DNA of 64,000 nucleotides, taken from contig BLAL01000057.1 in assembly GCA_015698045.1 (NCBI GenBank), positions 186,001-250,000 of the forward strand. The letters run 5' to 3'. Both the position numbers and the translations under genes were made by a program. The stretch's first letter is position 1; the number at the start of each line of letters is the position of its first letter. Origin of the DNA: Rhizophagus clarus (Eukaryota; Glomeromycota; Glomeromycetes; Glomerales; Glomeraceae). The notes under the pieces were generated by a model. The model made no database searches, was not told the DNA's origin, and was given only the letters and a program-made list of their open reading frames with translations. Positions 21,332-32,730 of this stretch are shown here, one piece after another.

Positions 21332-21892
21332 GTTGCTGGACTCCCGGACTTGGAATGTAAGTTGGAAGGGGTGGGAGGAATTTTTTTTTAATATTAAAGA
21401 AACGTTACTAACGTTTCTTTCTTTATTTTTTTTAGGTTGCCAGCCTTCTTGGACGAACCGGACTTGGGAAATGTAAGTTAGAAAGGGTGGTGATTTTTTT
21501 TTAATATTAAAGAAACGTTACTAACGTTTCTTTCTTTATTTTTTTTAGGTTGCCGGCCTTCTTGGACGAACCAGACTTGGGAATGTAAGTTAGAAAGGGC
21601 GGGGGATTTTTTTTTAATATTAAAGAAACGTTACTAATGTTTCTTTCTTTATTTTTTTAGGTTGCCGGCCTTCTTGGACGAACCGGACTTGGGAATGTAA
21701 GTTGGAAAGGGTGGTGATTTTTTTTTAATGTTAAAGAAACGTTACTAACATTTCTTTCTTTATTTTTTTCAGATTGCTGGACTCCGGACTTGAAATATAA
21801 GGAGAGAGGGAGGGATATTTTTTGAATATTAAAGAAACAGTTTAACGTTTCTTTTATTTATTTTAGGTTGCAGTTTCCCTTGTTCCTCTTGA
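21332..21892 (+). CDS. Array E: five mini-exons plus terminal exon, optional C-terminus of the Myb-like gene
   Basis: Blocks 21332-21356 (25 nt), 21436-21472 (37), 21549-21584 (36), 21661-21696 (36), 21773-21796 (24) and a last block from 21867. Spacers are 70-79 nt, begin GTAAGTT, hold GAAACGTTACTAACGTTTC (a hairpin centred on the TACTAAC branch site) and end TTTTTTTAG. Joined to the 20637 donor the frame stays open to a TGA at 21890-21892, 181 residues in all, with a cysteine-rich repeat CCRPSWTNQTWE / CCRPSWTNRTWE. The 21797 donor reads ATAAGG, so the last splice is doubtful; without it the frame ends shortly after. The 36-nt blocks are open in all three frames. Whether this is an exon array in use needs transcripts. 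Confidence 0.5.
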
Positions 21893-22194
21893 TCCTAACG
21901 TGATCACGATTAAGAAAAGTTTGAGCAAACTTTTCTTAAAATTATGACTGTAACTTTTTTATTAATTTATTGTAATAAAATACGTAATAAAATAAAAATA
22001 TTAACAATAATAATTATACTTTTAAACACTTTACAAAAAATTTATAAACTTGATAATGCATTCAATAAATAAGATAATAAAAATTTTTTAACTACATTAA
22101 ACGAATTAAAAATTTCTAAAAAGAAAAATCTATAAAGTAAACTCTAAAAAATTTCTTAATACGTTATATAATATGAAATCTAACGTATTAAAAT

Positions 22195-22421
22195 TTGTAT
22201 CACATATCGGGTACCCGATATGTGTAAGATAGAACTGTGCCCGATATATTAAATAACATATCGGTGACCAATAGTTTAGATATCGGGGTCTTGGTAATTA
22301 GGCATATTTTGAAGTGTAATAAATCGGGTACCCGATATGTAAAAATACCCGATATTTATCCGATTAGCCGCCGATATATAAGTCCCCGATATGTACCCGA
22401 TAGAATTGATTTTGACCAGTG
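22195..22421. repeat. Right subterminal palindrome cluster
   Basis: Counterpart of the left cluster: CATATCGGGTACCCGATATG at 22203-22222, further ATATCGG/CCGATAT copies, and the inverted end running to 22421. Confidence 0.75.
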
Positions 22422-24296
22422 TAAAGAATATGAGATTTGTTGGTTGAATGATCCATTGGGATAGGGTTTTATAGTATTTGAATTACTTCTATAGTTACTA
22501 CCACTTTTTAGCAATTAATTACATTATTTTAACCAGAATTGTAATACAAATTTGATTAACTACTTTTTGGGCAATATTACTAATTTATGTAATATTATAA
22601 TCTAAATAGTAAATATATGTTGATTAAAATTGTGAAATTAATAAATAATAACGCAAATTTATTATTCAACATACTCCAGAACATTATTTTGTATCACTTA
22701 AAAAAAATTCCAGATAAATTAGCCTAAAAGCCATTTAAGAGATAATTAATTTACAAAAATAATTTCCTGAAATTTATTAGTAATTTTCACTGATTCAGAA
22801 ACAGATTACAATTTAAATATAAAAAGATAATTTAATTTACTTGGATTATGTTAAAAATAGATTTAAAATTTGGAAATTAGTATTATTATAAAAATCAATT
22901 TTTTATAAATATTATTATATTTAGATTTATAAAAATTAAAATATAAATTATTGCCAACCCTTCTGAACAACTTTTTAAAAGTAACAAGTTAATTTAAAAG
23001 AAAAAAAATCATATTTTAAAATTAAAATCACTTAAACGATAAATAATTAAAAGTATAAAAATTGGTTGCATTTTACAAGTATTAAACCAATTATTCTAAA
23101 ATTTTATTATAAATAAATTTAATTCTATTGAATAACTTTACTTAAGCATAAAAAGATAATTTTATTTACCAAAGTAATATTATTACATCCTGAAGTTAAA
23201 AAAGAAAAAAAAATTTTTTTGGAATTAGTATTATTTAAAAAATATAATTATCTTTACAAATATTACTAGTATACTTAGACTATAAAAATTAAGATATAAA
23301 TATTTTTTATATTACTGAACAACTTATTTAAATATAAAAAAATAATTTTATTTGTTCAAAATATATTTTATTTATGAGTAAAATTAGTAAACAAAAAATA
23401 AAAATATAAGAATATTATTATAAAAATATGATTTTTTTATAAATATTAAGTATAATATTGTATTTATAAATTAAAATATATAAAATAATAGAAAAAAAAT
23501 ATCAGTTTAAAAAAATTTTTTATAAAAAAATTTTTTTAATATACAGTACATATGAAATTAAAATTCTATTTCTATATATATATAAAAATCTTTATTATAT
23601 AAATAAAAAATTCTGCTACATAAATATAATTAATAAGCTAAAATAAAAATAAATTCAACTATGTATTTAAATATTTAATCAATAAAAATTTTATATTAAA
23701 ATAAACAAATAAAAGTCTTACATAAGGTTTTTTTATATAATTATTAAGCAAACTTAAATCTAATATATTTATATATTGTTTGAAGTTCTCTTGAGCATCT
23801 TCAAAAGTTAAAATGATCAAAATTATGTTATAGTCATGTGATTTTATAGTAAACAATAATATTAAATTCAAACTTTACATCTAGTGATTTAATTTTTATA
23901 ATTTTTATATGATTGAATTCAGTTTATTAAGAGGATTTTAATAATAAAAATCATATGGCTATAATGTAATTTTGACTATTTTGATTTTAATTTTGACTTT
24001 TAATCTTTTCAAATCAAAATATTTTGACTTTTGGATTTTAATTTTAACTTCATATATAAAATAAATACTATAATTTTTATAACCAAAATGTAGATTAATA
24101 TACTTATAAAATAATATTCAATAAAATATAAATAAAAAAGTTTAACTTTTTAAATTATTTAATATTTATTATATTTTATATTTAGATATTTGTGATTACT
24201 ACTATTTAATTTATTTTATTAAAAGAATTTAAATAAGTTTTATTTAGTAATAATTAGTAATGTTACTAGTAAAATTTTGATTTAACTTAGATAAAA
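22422..24296. other. AT-rich intergenic DNA, no gene seen
   Basis: About 1.9 kb with very high A+T, many ATATAA and TTTAAAA runs. No domain-bearing frame, no clear repeat ends. A 70-codon minus-strand frame at 23659-23871 has no recognisable feature and was not accepted. Confidence 0.5.
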
Positions 24297-24298
24297 AT

Positions 24299-25340
24299 AG
24301 GACCCTAAACAATACTAATATAACTCACAAATAATCTGTGTACGTTTACTATTAACTCTACGCAACTTTTTTTTCATAGTAACGCTACACAAACTTACAT
24401 CTTAGTTAAAAAAAAATTTTTTTAAATTTATAAAAGAATTATTCGGTATAAAGGCAGGGTCATGTGACTTGCCAATCTAATCAGATAATCTGAATATCTG
24501 ATCTTTTTTTAATTCAGTTTATTTTTGTAGTATTGCCAGACAAAAAGCATGACTGGACTTTTGGGATTAAGGTAAAAGAGAGTTGGAGGAGGTATTTTGT
24601 TATTTTTTTTAATTAATTAAGTTATTAACTTTTTTTTATTTTTTTGTAGTATTACCAGATGAAAAGCATGACCAAACTTTTAGAATTAAGGTAAGTGAGG
24701 GTTGAAGAGGTGTTTCATTATTTTTTTAATTAATTATTAGCTTTTTTTTTATTTTTTGTAGTATTGTCAGATGAAAAGTATGACCAGACTTTGGGAATTA
24801 AGGTAAGAAAGAGTTGGAGAGGTGTTTTTCATTATTTTTTTTAATTAATTAAATTATTAATTTTTTTTTTCTTTTTTGTAGTATTGCTGGATGAAAAACA
24901 TGACTGGATTTTTAAAATTAAGGTAAGGGAGGGTGGAGAAGTGTTTTTCATTGTTCTTTTTAACTAATTAATTATTTTTTTTTTATTTTTTGTAGTGTTG
25001 CCAGATAAAAAATATGACGCGACTTTTGAAATTAGGGTATTAAAAACTGAAAAAGAATAATAAAAATAAATAAATTTGGTCTAAAATACTGAAAAAAAGT
25101 GAAAAAATAAATAAAATAGAATAAATTTTGGTAAATACTGAGTAATTTACATTTACCAAAATTAGTATTTTTTAAAAATAAATCCACATATATTTATTAT
25201 AAACTCTACGCAAACATAAAATGTGAGTTACTTCCAAATTGATCGATCTACGCAAATTCAATTTGTGGATTTAAAAAGTAACTTCATATAAACTCTACGC
25301 AAACCTGTATGTGAGTTATATTAGTATTATTCGGGGTCCT
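24299..25340. mobile_element. TIR element (AGGACCC ends) carrying a module array, 1.04 kb
   Basis: The left end AGGACCCTAAACAATACTAA (24299) and the right end read inward AGGACCCCGAATAATACTAA (25340) both continue TATAACTCACA. Subterminal CTCTACGCAAAC motifs lie near both ends (24355, 25207, 25293). The interior is almost entirely array F with its leader. No transposase; superfamily not assigned, and the target duplication is unclear (ATAAAA on both sides is possible but low-complexity). Confidence 0.75.
24531..25036 (+). repeat. Array F: five 41-nt exon-like blocks with intact splice signals
   Basis: Blocks 24531-24571, 24650-24690, 24762-24802, 24882-24922 and 24996-25036 are all exactly 41 nt. 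Spacers are 78, 71, 79 and 73 nt, starting GTAAAAG, GTAAGTG, GTAAGAA and GTAAGGG and ending TTTTTTGTAG. From the third base each block reads as a 13-residue phrase: LPDKKHDWTFGIK, LPDEKHDQTFRIK, LSDEKYDQTLGIK, LLDEKHDWIFKIK, LPDKKYDATFEIR. The five blocks keep this frame open despite sequence differences, but 41 is not a multiple of 3, so splicing all blocks together would shift frame each time and meet a stop in the third. Confidence 0.75.
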
Positions 25341-28050
25341 ATAAAAGTTAGGGGAGTTACACATATCACGTAATATCTATTTTGTTATAAATCCTTACTT
25401 CTTCCCCTCCCTGTTAGATTTAATAACCAATCAGATTATAGTATTTATAAATTATATAATTAATATAAGTGTAATGTAAAATTTTAACTATCCCCCTCCC
25501 TCCATTTGATAATTACGTAATATGTGTAAGCTCCCTTATAGTAATTTTTTAAAATTTAAACTAACCTATATATATAATTTTTGGAGTTCCTATATTAAAC
25601 ATTAATAATTATAAAATAAACTTATTTTAATTAATATTTATTTATTATATTATAATTTAAATTTTTTTTTAATAAAACTTTAATAAATTGAATTAATTTT
25701 AAATATAATAATTAAATTTTAAATAAATTGTATCAATTTTTAAAGAAATAAAAGTGTTTTAATTTACAAAAATTATTATAATTTCTATTGAAATTTTTTA
25801 AAATACTATTTTTAATTTTATATAAAAAATATAATAATATATTATAAAATAAAACTAATAAATATTAAATTTATAATTTTTTAATAAATAAATATATATT
25901 TTACAAGAGATAATATAATTAAAATCTAGTATAACAGTAATATCATGTAATTTATGTAATTTTGTATTTATTTATTAGTTAGATTTTTTTTTAAATGTAT
26001 TCTTTCTTACCTTAATAAATATATCAAAGTGTTTTAAGTAAGTTTTTTTTCTTTTTATTTTATTTCTTATATAAATTATAATTTTACTTTTCATACTCTA
26101 TTCTTTACTAATTTTATTTTATTTTTTTTAGGACTTTTGGCTCCTTTAGTTTTATAATTAAAATATGTTCAATATTATATGACTTTGATTTTAATATATT
26201 TCTTTTTATTTCTTAATTTATTCTTATATTCTGTTTCATTTTTTTTTTTAGGTCTTTTAGTTCTTTTTTGCAATTAAAATATAACTCTTTTATTTTTTAT
26301 TTTTGTTTATTAATTATATATATATTCTATTTACTACTAATTATTTCATCCTTTGTTTTATAATATAAGTTTGATTTTACTTAATTCCTATTTCCTTTTT
26401 CTTATTATTTTTCTTTTATTTTACTTTTTTATTTTATTTTTCTATTTTTTTTTTTTATTTTTTATTTTCTTTTTTATTTTCTTTTTATTTATTCAATTTT
26501 ATCTCCCTATTATTTATTTTATTTCTTTTTATTTCACTTTTATTTATTTTATTTTCCTTTTACTTTTCTTTTATTTATTTCATTCCATTTCATTTTTCCT
26601 TTATTTATTTTATTTTATTTCACCTTTTATTCATTTCTTTACTACTCTTTTTATTTGTTTTATTTCTTTTTATTAACTATTTTTTTTTATTTACTTCCTT
26701 ATTTATTTTATTTTTTTTACTTATATATTTCTTCTTTTTTATTATTGTAATTCTTTCTTTTTACTGATTTCTTTTTCCTATCAAAAATAAATATTTCAAA
26801 CAATATGAATTTAATAATATTTTATTTTTTTAATCAATAAAACATGTAATATATAAATTGTTAACTTAGTATTTAATTTGAATATTTAATTTGCAAATAA
26901 AATTTTATTATATAAATTTAAATAAATGTTTTTTTACAAAAAATTTTTAACATTAAAAAAAAAATTAGTTAATTAAAAAATTTAAATTAAATCATGTAAT
27001 AATATATGAGATTTAAGCATTATATAAAGGTATACAAAATTTAAACATTATATAGAAGTGCTAAATATAAATTTACTCTTTTAATTATAAAATTATATAA
27101 ATAGTATATTAAAATAAACCAAAAAAAAAAAATAGCATATATATATATATATTTTTTTTAATTCAAAGATTGTGTAATATTTATTGTAAAATATTTAACT
27201 AAAAATATTTAATACAAAGTATAAAACCCACCCAACTCTGCCAGATATGATCTATAAATAAAAAAAATAGTATATTAAAATTATTTAATAAATATTTTAA
27301 ATAAGTATTTACAGATTTTATTTTTAAATTAATTATTATTTTTTTTAGTAAAATGATATTATATTAAAATAATAAGTCCAATATAATTTTGTTTTATAAA
27401 AATAATTTAAATTATTTTTTACTTTAAAATAATTATTTATAAATTCTAAAAAAAATATTTTAATAATATAATTTTAATAAAAATTTTTAAGTAAATTATT
27501 AATAAAAAAAATTTAATAAATAGTAGTATTAATAGTCAAATTAATATTTTAATCCATTTTTATTAATTATTATTAATTAGTTTAGAAATATTTTTTTATA
27601 AGTAATAAAGTTTTTTATTAAGATCTAAAATAAAGCTTTAAAGTTTAAATATATATATATATTTTTTTTAAAGTATATTTTATAAATTTTTTTCAGATTT
27701 TAAGTATATTTTAAGTATATTTTTAAGTTTATTTTTAAGTATATTTTTAAGTAAAAATTTTCTATCTTTAAATTTAAAAATTTACATTAAATTTTTTGCA
27801 AATAAATTGTGCTTTATTAACCAAAATTTTATTAATTAATATACTGAATCTATTTTTATTATAATATTATCTGTTATTATTATTACCCATATAGTATATT
27901 ACAAAATTTTTTTATACTGAACTATATGGTAGTATTACCATTAGATAGTATATCACATTCACTCATGGATTAATCCTAAATCTACAATAAGACGTAGTGG
28001 TATGATATATTAAGATTATACTGTAAGTTATAATTATAATTTCTAATATT
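25341..28050. other. AT desert with T-rich low-complexity tract
   Basis: No gene seen. From about 26030 to 26780 the plus strand is T-rich with ATTTTATTTT repeats, and three TTTTTTAGG(A/T)CTTTTGG-like phrases (26128, 26249) suggest remnants of further modules. The 107-codon frame at 26353-26676 is phenylalanine-rich low complexity, not a gene. 27100-27900 is AAATTT-rich. Confidence 0.55.
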
Positions 28051-28053
28051 ATG

Positions 28054-28183
28054 TTAATATTTCAAAAATTTGATTTCTTCACAATTTAGTTTTGTATGAG
28101 CTTGTTGTGATAATTTCTTCATATACTTTATGTCGTATTCTGAAAGCTCTCTGAACTTTTCCTTACATTGTTTTCCATTGTAA
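28054..28183 (-). CDS. Possible terminal exon of an unidentified gene
   Basis: On the minus strand an AG at 28185-28184 is followed by an open 130-nt block reading NGKQCKEKFRELSEYDIKYM and ending EEIKFLKY with TAA at 28056-28054. The charged, helical composition differs from the surrounding AT filler and looks like protein. No upstream exon could be connected, so it may also be a relic. Confidence 0.3.
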
Positions 28184-29411
28184 CTATCCAGAATTCAACG
28201 TTAATTTTGCTCGTTAAACTTTCTCCAAAAATTATATTTCATATTGTAGGACTTTACGACTACAGGTATGGATGAATTAATATGCGCATTTATAAAGCAT
28301 TAAAAGCTTTAAAAAAACGCGAAATTTTTTTTTTTTTAAAAAAAAAACATGGTTCTTTATATTTTGTACACTTTTTTTTTTTTTAAAAAAAAAAAGAAAG
28401 AAAAAGAAAATCGGAAAAAAAGAATAATTTCTTCTTTTTTTTTTTTTACAATTTTTTTTTTTTGTTAATCAAACATAAAAATTTATTTACGGGTAAATGA
28501 GGTAATACAAGTTAAAAGATAACATAAGAAAAAGATGATGCATTGATATACGAAATTTCAAACTATAATCGAACACATATTCCTTTTTTAAGTTTTTCCC
28601 GGATATTTGGATTATCCTTAATATTATTTTTATATTCTCCCTTCCCCTTTAACTTTAAAATTTCTAAATAGGTGGTACAACCATTCGGGAATGGTTATTA
28701 TTTAAAAAAAATTGACCAATAAGTTTTGAATAATTGTAAATAAAGTTTGTCTCTCCCTAAAAAATTTCTCACCCTTACATTTTTTTTAGATATGAATGGA
28801 CATTATGATGGTTAGTACCTATTTCGGAAAAAAATGTATTGATATACTTGTATATAATAAATTTTGATTGATAGACAAAAAAAAAAAGATACAGTATTAG
28901 ATATCATTTCATTTTGAGTTTCATTTATTAATATTTGATGATTTAGATCTTAAAATTGAGTGTATTTGTTTACGCATTGTTTACATTATATTTCCGGATT
29001 ATCGTTCTTTGAAATGAAAGACCATTCATTCTAAGAAGAAATTCGGAATATTCATATTACATTATTGTATATTCTAAATAAACATCTATTTCATTGTAAT
29101 AAAGGTATTTATAATCATCGAACATATCCGTTGTTTCACAGTCATATATTTAGTACTACTTAGAATGTTATAGTGATTTATTTATAGCGAGTAATATTAT
29201 TAAATAGTGAAAAAAAACAAATTATTATTTGTACTCCAAAAAAAAAAATGCAAAATGTCCGAAATGTCATAGAAAATTAAAAAAGGAAATCTATGATATG
29301 TACAAAAAAAGAGGAGATATTAAATTAGTCATATCAAATTATATCAAACTATATCAAACCATATCAAAACTACACGAATATAATTTTTTTTACCTAATTA
29401 GTTAATGTATT
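28184..29411. other. Intergenic region with poly(A)/poly(T) tracts
   Basis: Holds strong T and A homopolymers (28330-28460) and no supported gene. It includes the 3' flank of COQ10. Confidence 0.4.
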
Positions 29412-30156
29412 TCAAATAGGAGGGGGAGATGCAGGTGGACCATATAGATTATAACATCTTTTTTCAAAAGCATCAATTATCATCATATTAATCTCATCAA
29501 AGAAAACATTCGCAATTTGAGAATATAATATTGAAGAAAATTCAAATTCTAAATGAAAGCTCAAATCACAATGAGTTGATGGTGATTCATGATGTGGAGC
29601 GATTCTCCATATAGCTGATAGATGTTTAAACAAATCATCTGATACATCTGCCTAAATAAAAAAGTAAAATCAATTTTAATTGATATTTTCTTATTTTTAT
29701 ATATATATATTTTTTTAATACTCACCCTTACTAATCCAGGTCTTTCACATGTTACTTCAGAAATATATGTTTCTGATATGCCATTAAATCCTACTCCTAA
29801 TACTGCTGTAAGTTGTTTGTTTCTATTATTAATAGTCTGTGTTTTTAATACTTCGGAATTTGTACAATATGGAATGTAATTTTTATATTCATCAATATTT
29901 GATACAACATCATAAAGTTGTTTTTGTGTATACCTTTTTATATAATAATAGAAAATTATTATTAATAAAGAAAATATATTTAATAATATATATATATATA
30001 TATATGGTATATTATATAATATAATACAAACCCAATCACCTTATGCCCATTATAAGTCTTTTTTGATGACAAAACATTAAGAAAGGTTCGACAATGTTGT
30101 GGTTTTATTACTGATTTTAATGCACTTGTTACGTTCGTTAAATTAAATTGAACCAT
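29412..30156 (-). CDS. COQ10: COQ10, coenzyme Q-binding START-domain protein, 3 exons
   Basis: Join of 30156-30032, 29933-29726 and 29651-29412 on the minus strand: 573 nt, 190 residues plus stop. Introns are GT-AG (GTTTGT and GTGAGT donors) and phases agree. COQ10 proteins bind coenzyme Q in the inner mitochondrial membrane and are needed for respiratory electron transfer. The sequence shows the family hallmarks: KQLYDVVSNIDEYKNYIPYC in exon 2, LTAVLGVGFNGISETYISEV, and FSSILYSQIANVFFDEINMM...IDAFEKRCYNLYGP in exon 3. The N-terminus (TNVTSALKSVIKPQHCRTF) is basic and amphipathic, fitting a mitochondrial targeting signal. A strong acceptor (TTCTTTTGCAG, about 30191-30201) upstream of the ATG suggests a 5' untranslated or additional leader exon. 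Length is normal for the family. Confidence 0.9.
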
Positions 30157-30229
30157 TTCTTTTTTTTGATGCCGATCTTCTCGATAAGATCTGCAAAAGA
30201 AATTGGTTCTTTTGATTTTTAACAAAGGT

Positions 30230-31034
30230 GATTATTAAATAGAAAAGACTTTTTTTTTTTTTTTTTTTTAAGAAAGAAAAAAAAATTTTGAAGACCAAAA
30301 AAGAAAAAAACCTGAATTCGAAAAAAAAAAACTTATAAGCACAATTTTATACTTTTTTTGGGAAATGCCATGTGACGCGAGATCATTCACAATCTGATCA
30401 TGGGACCAACTTTAAGGATTTGCAACCGAATACTTTCATGTCCATATGCAGGTGGTTAAAAACAAACATGAACATATTAGAAAACAATGTAAAGTTAACG
30501 AAAATTCGGAAAGATAAAAACATAAAGTCATGTGCCGCTGTACATACGATAAATTTCCTTTCGAAAACAAAACTAGAGAATCGACTCGCATCGTACAAAA
30601 ATATAATTGGACAATAAAAATATTCAATGTGAGAAAATATAATTTCCTTATATATAAATAATTTTTTCTAGATGGTTTATTTTAAGGAATAGAGTTTGAT
30701 GATGACGAAAAAAAAAAATGTTTCAAGGTTTCACACTCAGAAATTGTTGCGTCACAATACCTTACTGTATACTGTATAATGTATATCAATTTATCAATGT
30801 ATCAATTGTATATCAAGTCTTGTATAAATAAATATAACAAATACTGAATCATTATACTTTATCATTTACACTTTCTTACAAGCAAAAAATTATTTGAAAT
30901 AATATTATCTATCACTTCGGATATTGTCGTAAAATTATGACGATCAAGAACAGAAATGATTATAATTTTTTTAATTATAGGCAAAAGTATGTCGAATGAT
31001 TCATGACTTACATAATTTGTTTTGCATTATGCAG

Positions 31035-31066
<32 letters not shown>

Positions 31067-32028
31067 GGACAATAAAAAAAAATGTAAAACTCAATCCTCT
31101 TTGCATACTCCTGATTTGGTTCTATTTCTCCATTTTAAGAAATACAAAGTAAAAGAATGAACAAATGATATTTATAATAGTATTATTTTCTGTAAATATT
31201 AATAAATATAATCCTTCACAAAAATATATACGAATTTTTAATTAAAAGTTAAATACAATTTGTTCATCAATAAATTATGTAAATTATAAAGTTTTCGCCC
31301 CACCCCAAAATTCCCTTACATAATATTTTTAAAAACTTGTTTATTTCATATTCACACGGGCGTGGTGCTTTACTATGAATGTACTTATTATTTTTTATCG
31401 TGGAAATAATTAAAAGAATGTGTCATTGATTGATTTCCAAATGAAGATTTAAAAGTGAAAAAAAAAAAAATTGCGTATTTTAAAAAGACGTAAATGTTTT
31501 GATCTACTATTTGTTAGACAGTTAAACAATAAATAATATTATAATTTAGAATTTAACCAATTTTGGATTTTTGGGGTCTGAGAATTTTGATTTTTATTTT
31601 GATTTTTTTATTAAGTACCAATTTTTTTTTTTTTACAAAAATTCCTTTTTTTTTTGTGTGGCTAAAAAAGATAATAAAATTTTTTTAAATTACTTTTTAT
31701 TTTTAAAATTTTTTTTTTTTTTGTGTATTTTATATGTAAATGCAGAAGATCGGTGAGAAAAAAAAATTTTTTTTTTTTTTTATGGATCAAAATGTTTTTA
31801 AATAATAATTTAAATAAATAGGAAAAAATATGAAACTAATTGAATAAATAATATAATATAATATATATTGCTTATTTTTTAAAAAATTTTATGATTTTTT
31901 TTTTAAAACAAAGCCGCAGTTCTATAAAAAAAAAAAAAGAATTTTTTATTTTTCAAACTCAAAATGTCAAAATGTCCCTTTTTTTTGATAATTTAGAAAA
32001 AATTGTCCATCTTGAATAAATTATTAAC
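30230..32028. other. Intergenic region between COQ10 and the HMG gene
   Basis: Frames at 30372-30627 on both strands lack domains, and the plus one begins with GTG, so none is accepted. Many long A and T runs (30250, 31045, 31620-31780). The interval contains the promoter side of COQ10 and the 3' side of the HMG gene. Confidence 0.4.
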
Positions 32029-32730
32029 CTACACCACCCCATAATACAATTGGTAAAAGAGTGCCATCTGTTGCTCTAAAATTTGAATTCGTTGTTCAAG
32101 ATATCTCTCGTAAACACCTTTACCAGTCATATTACCTATAAAATTCCCATTATAATTGTTTCCAAGATTATTGTAATGATCAAATGAAGCTGAAACTGAG
32201 GTTGTCGTAGGCGGATTATTATCAAAATACATGGGAGAAGGTATAATTGGATTTGTTTGCTGTAAAGTTGGTTGAAAATGTAAACTTTGTAAATTTAACA
32301 ACGCGAGAAGTTCAGCTTCAATGTCTTGAGTCGTCGTTGAATGGTTATTTATATTCTCTGAACTGGTCTCATCTTGCATGACGTTGTCGCTTGAAGTAGA
32401 TTGTTCGTAGGAAAGAAATGTTAACCCTCTGGCTTGATTATGTAGAAGTTGCGCGTCAGTCGCCATCTTTCGATATGTATTTTTAACATCTTCAGGTTCT
32501 TCGGCCCATAAACGACTCGCGAGCGATGAAACGTTCGATCGATGACATGCTACTTTTTGTGATTTTAATTGTCTCACTAATGCCATCCTATACGCTATAA
32601 AAGCGTTTGGAATTCTAACCGATTCCACTTTATTAGAAGAGATATCCGTCGGAATAAGATCTTGAGCTGTTATAACTGGTGGAAATGGTGGACGAATATT
32701 ATTTTTTTGCATAGTTTGTAAATCGTCCAT
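32029..32730 (-). CDS. MATA-HMG-type HMG-box protein
   Basis: A 233-residue intronless frame. The first ATG is at 32730-32728 (MDDLQTMQKNNIRPP); the open frame extends further 5' but without an ATG. An HMG box occupies about residues 40-100: RIPNAFIAYRMALVRQLKSQ, then SNVSSLASRLWAEEPEDVKN and TYRKMA, matching the MATA-HMG class (N-A-F-x-x-Y near the start, L-W near the third helix, V-K-x-x-Y at the end). Such proteins bind DNA and include fungal mating-type regulators; Glomeromycotina have many paralogues, so a mating role cannot be claimed here. The C-terminus is asparagine-rich with a short coiled stretch (YLEQRIQILEQQMALFYQLY). A run of T/A lies just upstream of the start. Confidence 0.9.
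   Translation of the reverse strand: MDDLQTMQKNNIRPPFPPVITAQDLIPTDISSNKVESVRIPNAFIAYRMALVRQLKSQKVACHRSNVSSLASRLWAEEPEDVKNTYRKMATDAQLLHNQARGLTFLSYEQSTSSDNVMQDETSSENINNHSTTTQDIEAELLALLNLQSLHFQPTLQQTNPIIPSPMYFDNNPPTTTSVSASFDHYNNLGNNYNGNFIGNMTGKGVYERYLEQRIQILEQQMALFYQLYYGVV

Larger units (their letters stand above)
17701..22421. mobile_element. CACTG-ended CACTA-like transposon, 4.7 kb, TSD TAA
   Basis: The left end CACTGGTCAAAATCGATG (17701) and the right end read inward CACTGGTCAAAATCAATT (22421) both continue CTATCGGGTACATATCGGG. TAA flanks both sides (17698-17700 and 22422-22424), a perfect 3-bp duplication. Both subterminal regions are dense in ATATCGGGTACCCGATAT palindromes (17701-18085 and 22195-22421), the layout of transposase-binding sites in CACTA elements. 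The interior holds a GTTAGTA-rich tract, a 210-bp duplication, a spliced gene for a basic Myb/SANT-like protein (20034-20640) and mini-exon array E. No large TNPD-like transposase was seen. Confidence 0.85.

Noticed and set aside
24297-25342. Target duplication AAAA or ATAAAA around the AGGACCC element
   Set aside because: Too low in complexity to prove; left unassigned although the inverted ends are clear.
26353-26676. 107-codon phenylalanine-rich frame
   Set aside because: Pure T-rich low complexity with no start context, domain or codon signal.
30372-30627. Three overlapping frames upstream of COQ10
   Set aside because: The plus one starts with GTG and no strand shows a domain; the overlap reflects a locally less AT-rich region.
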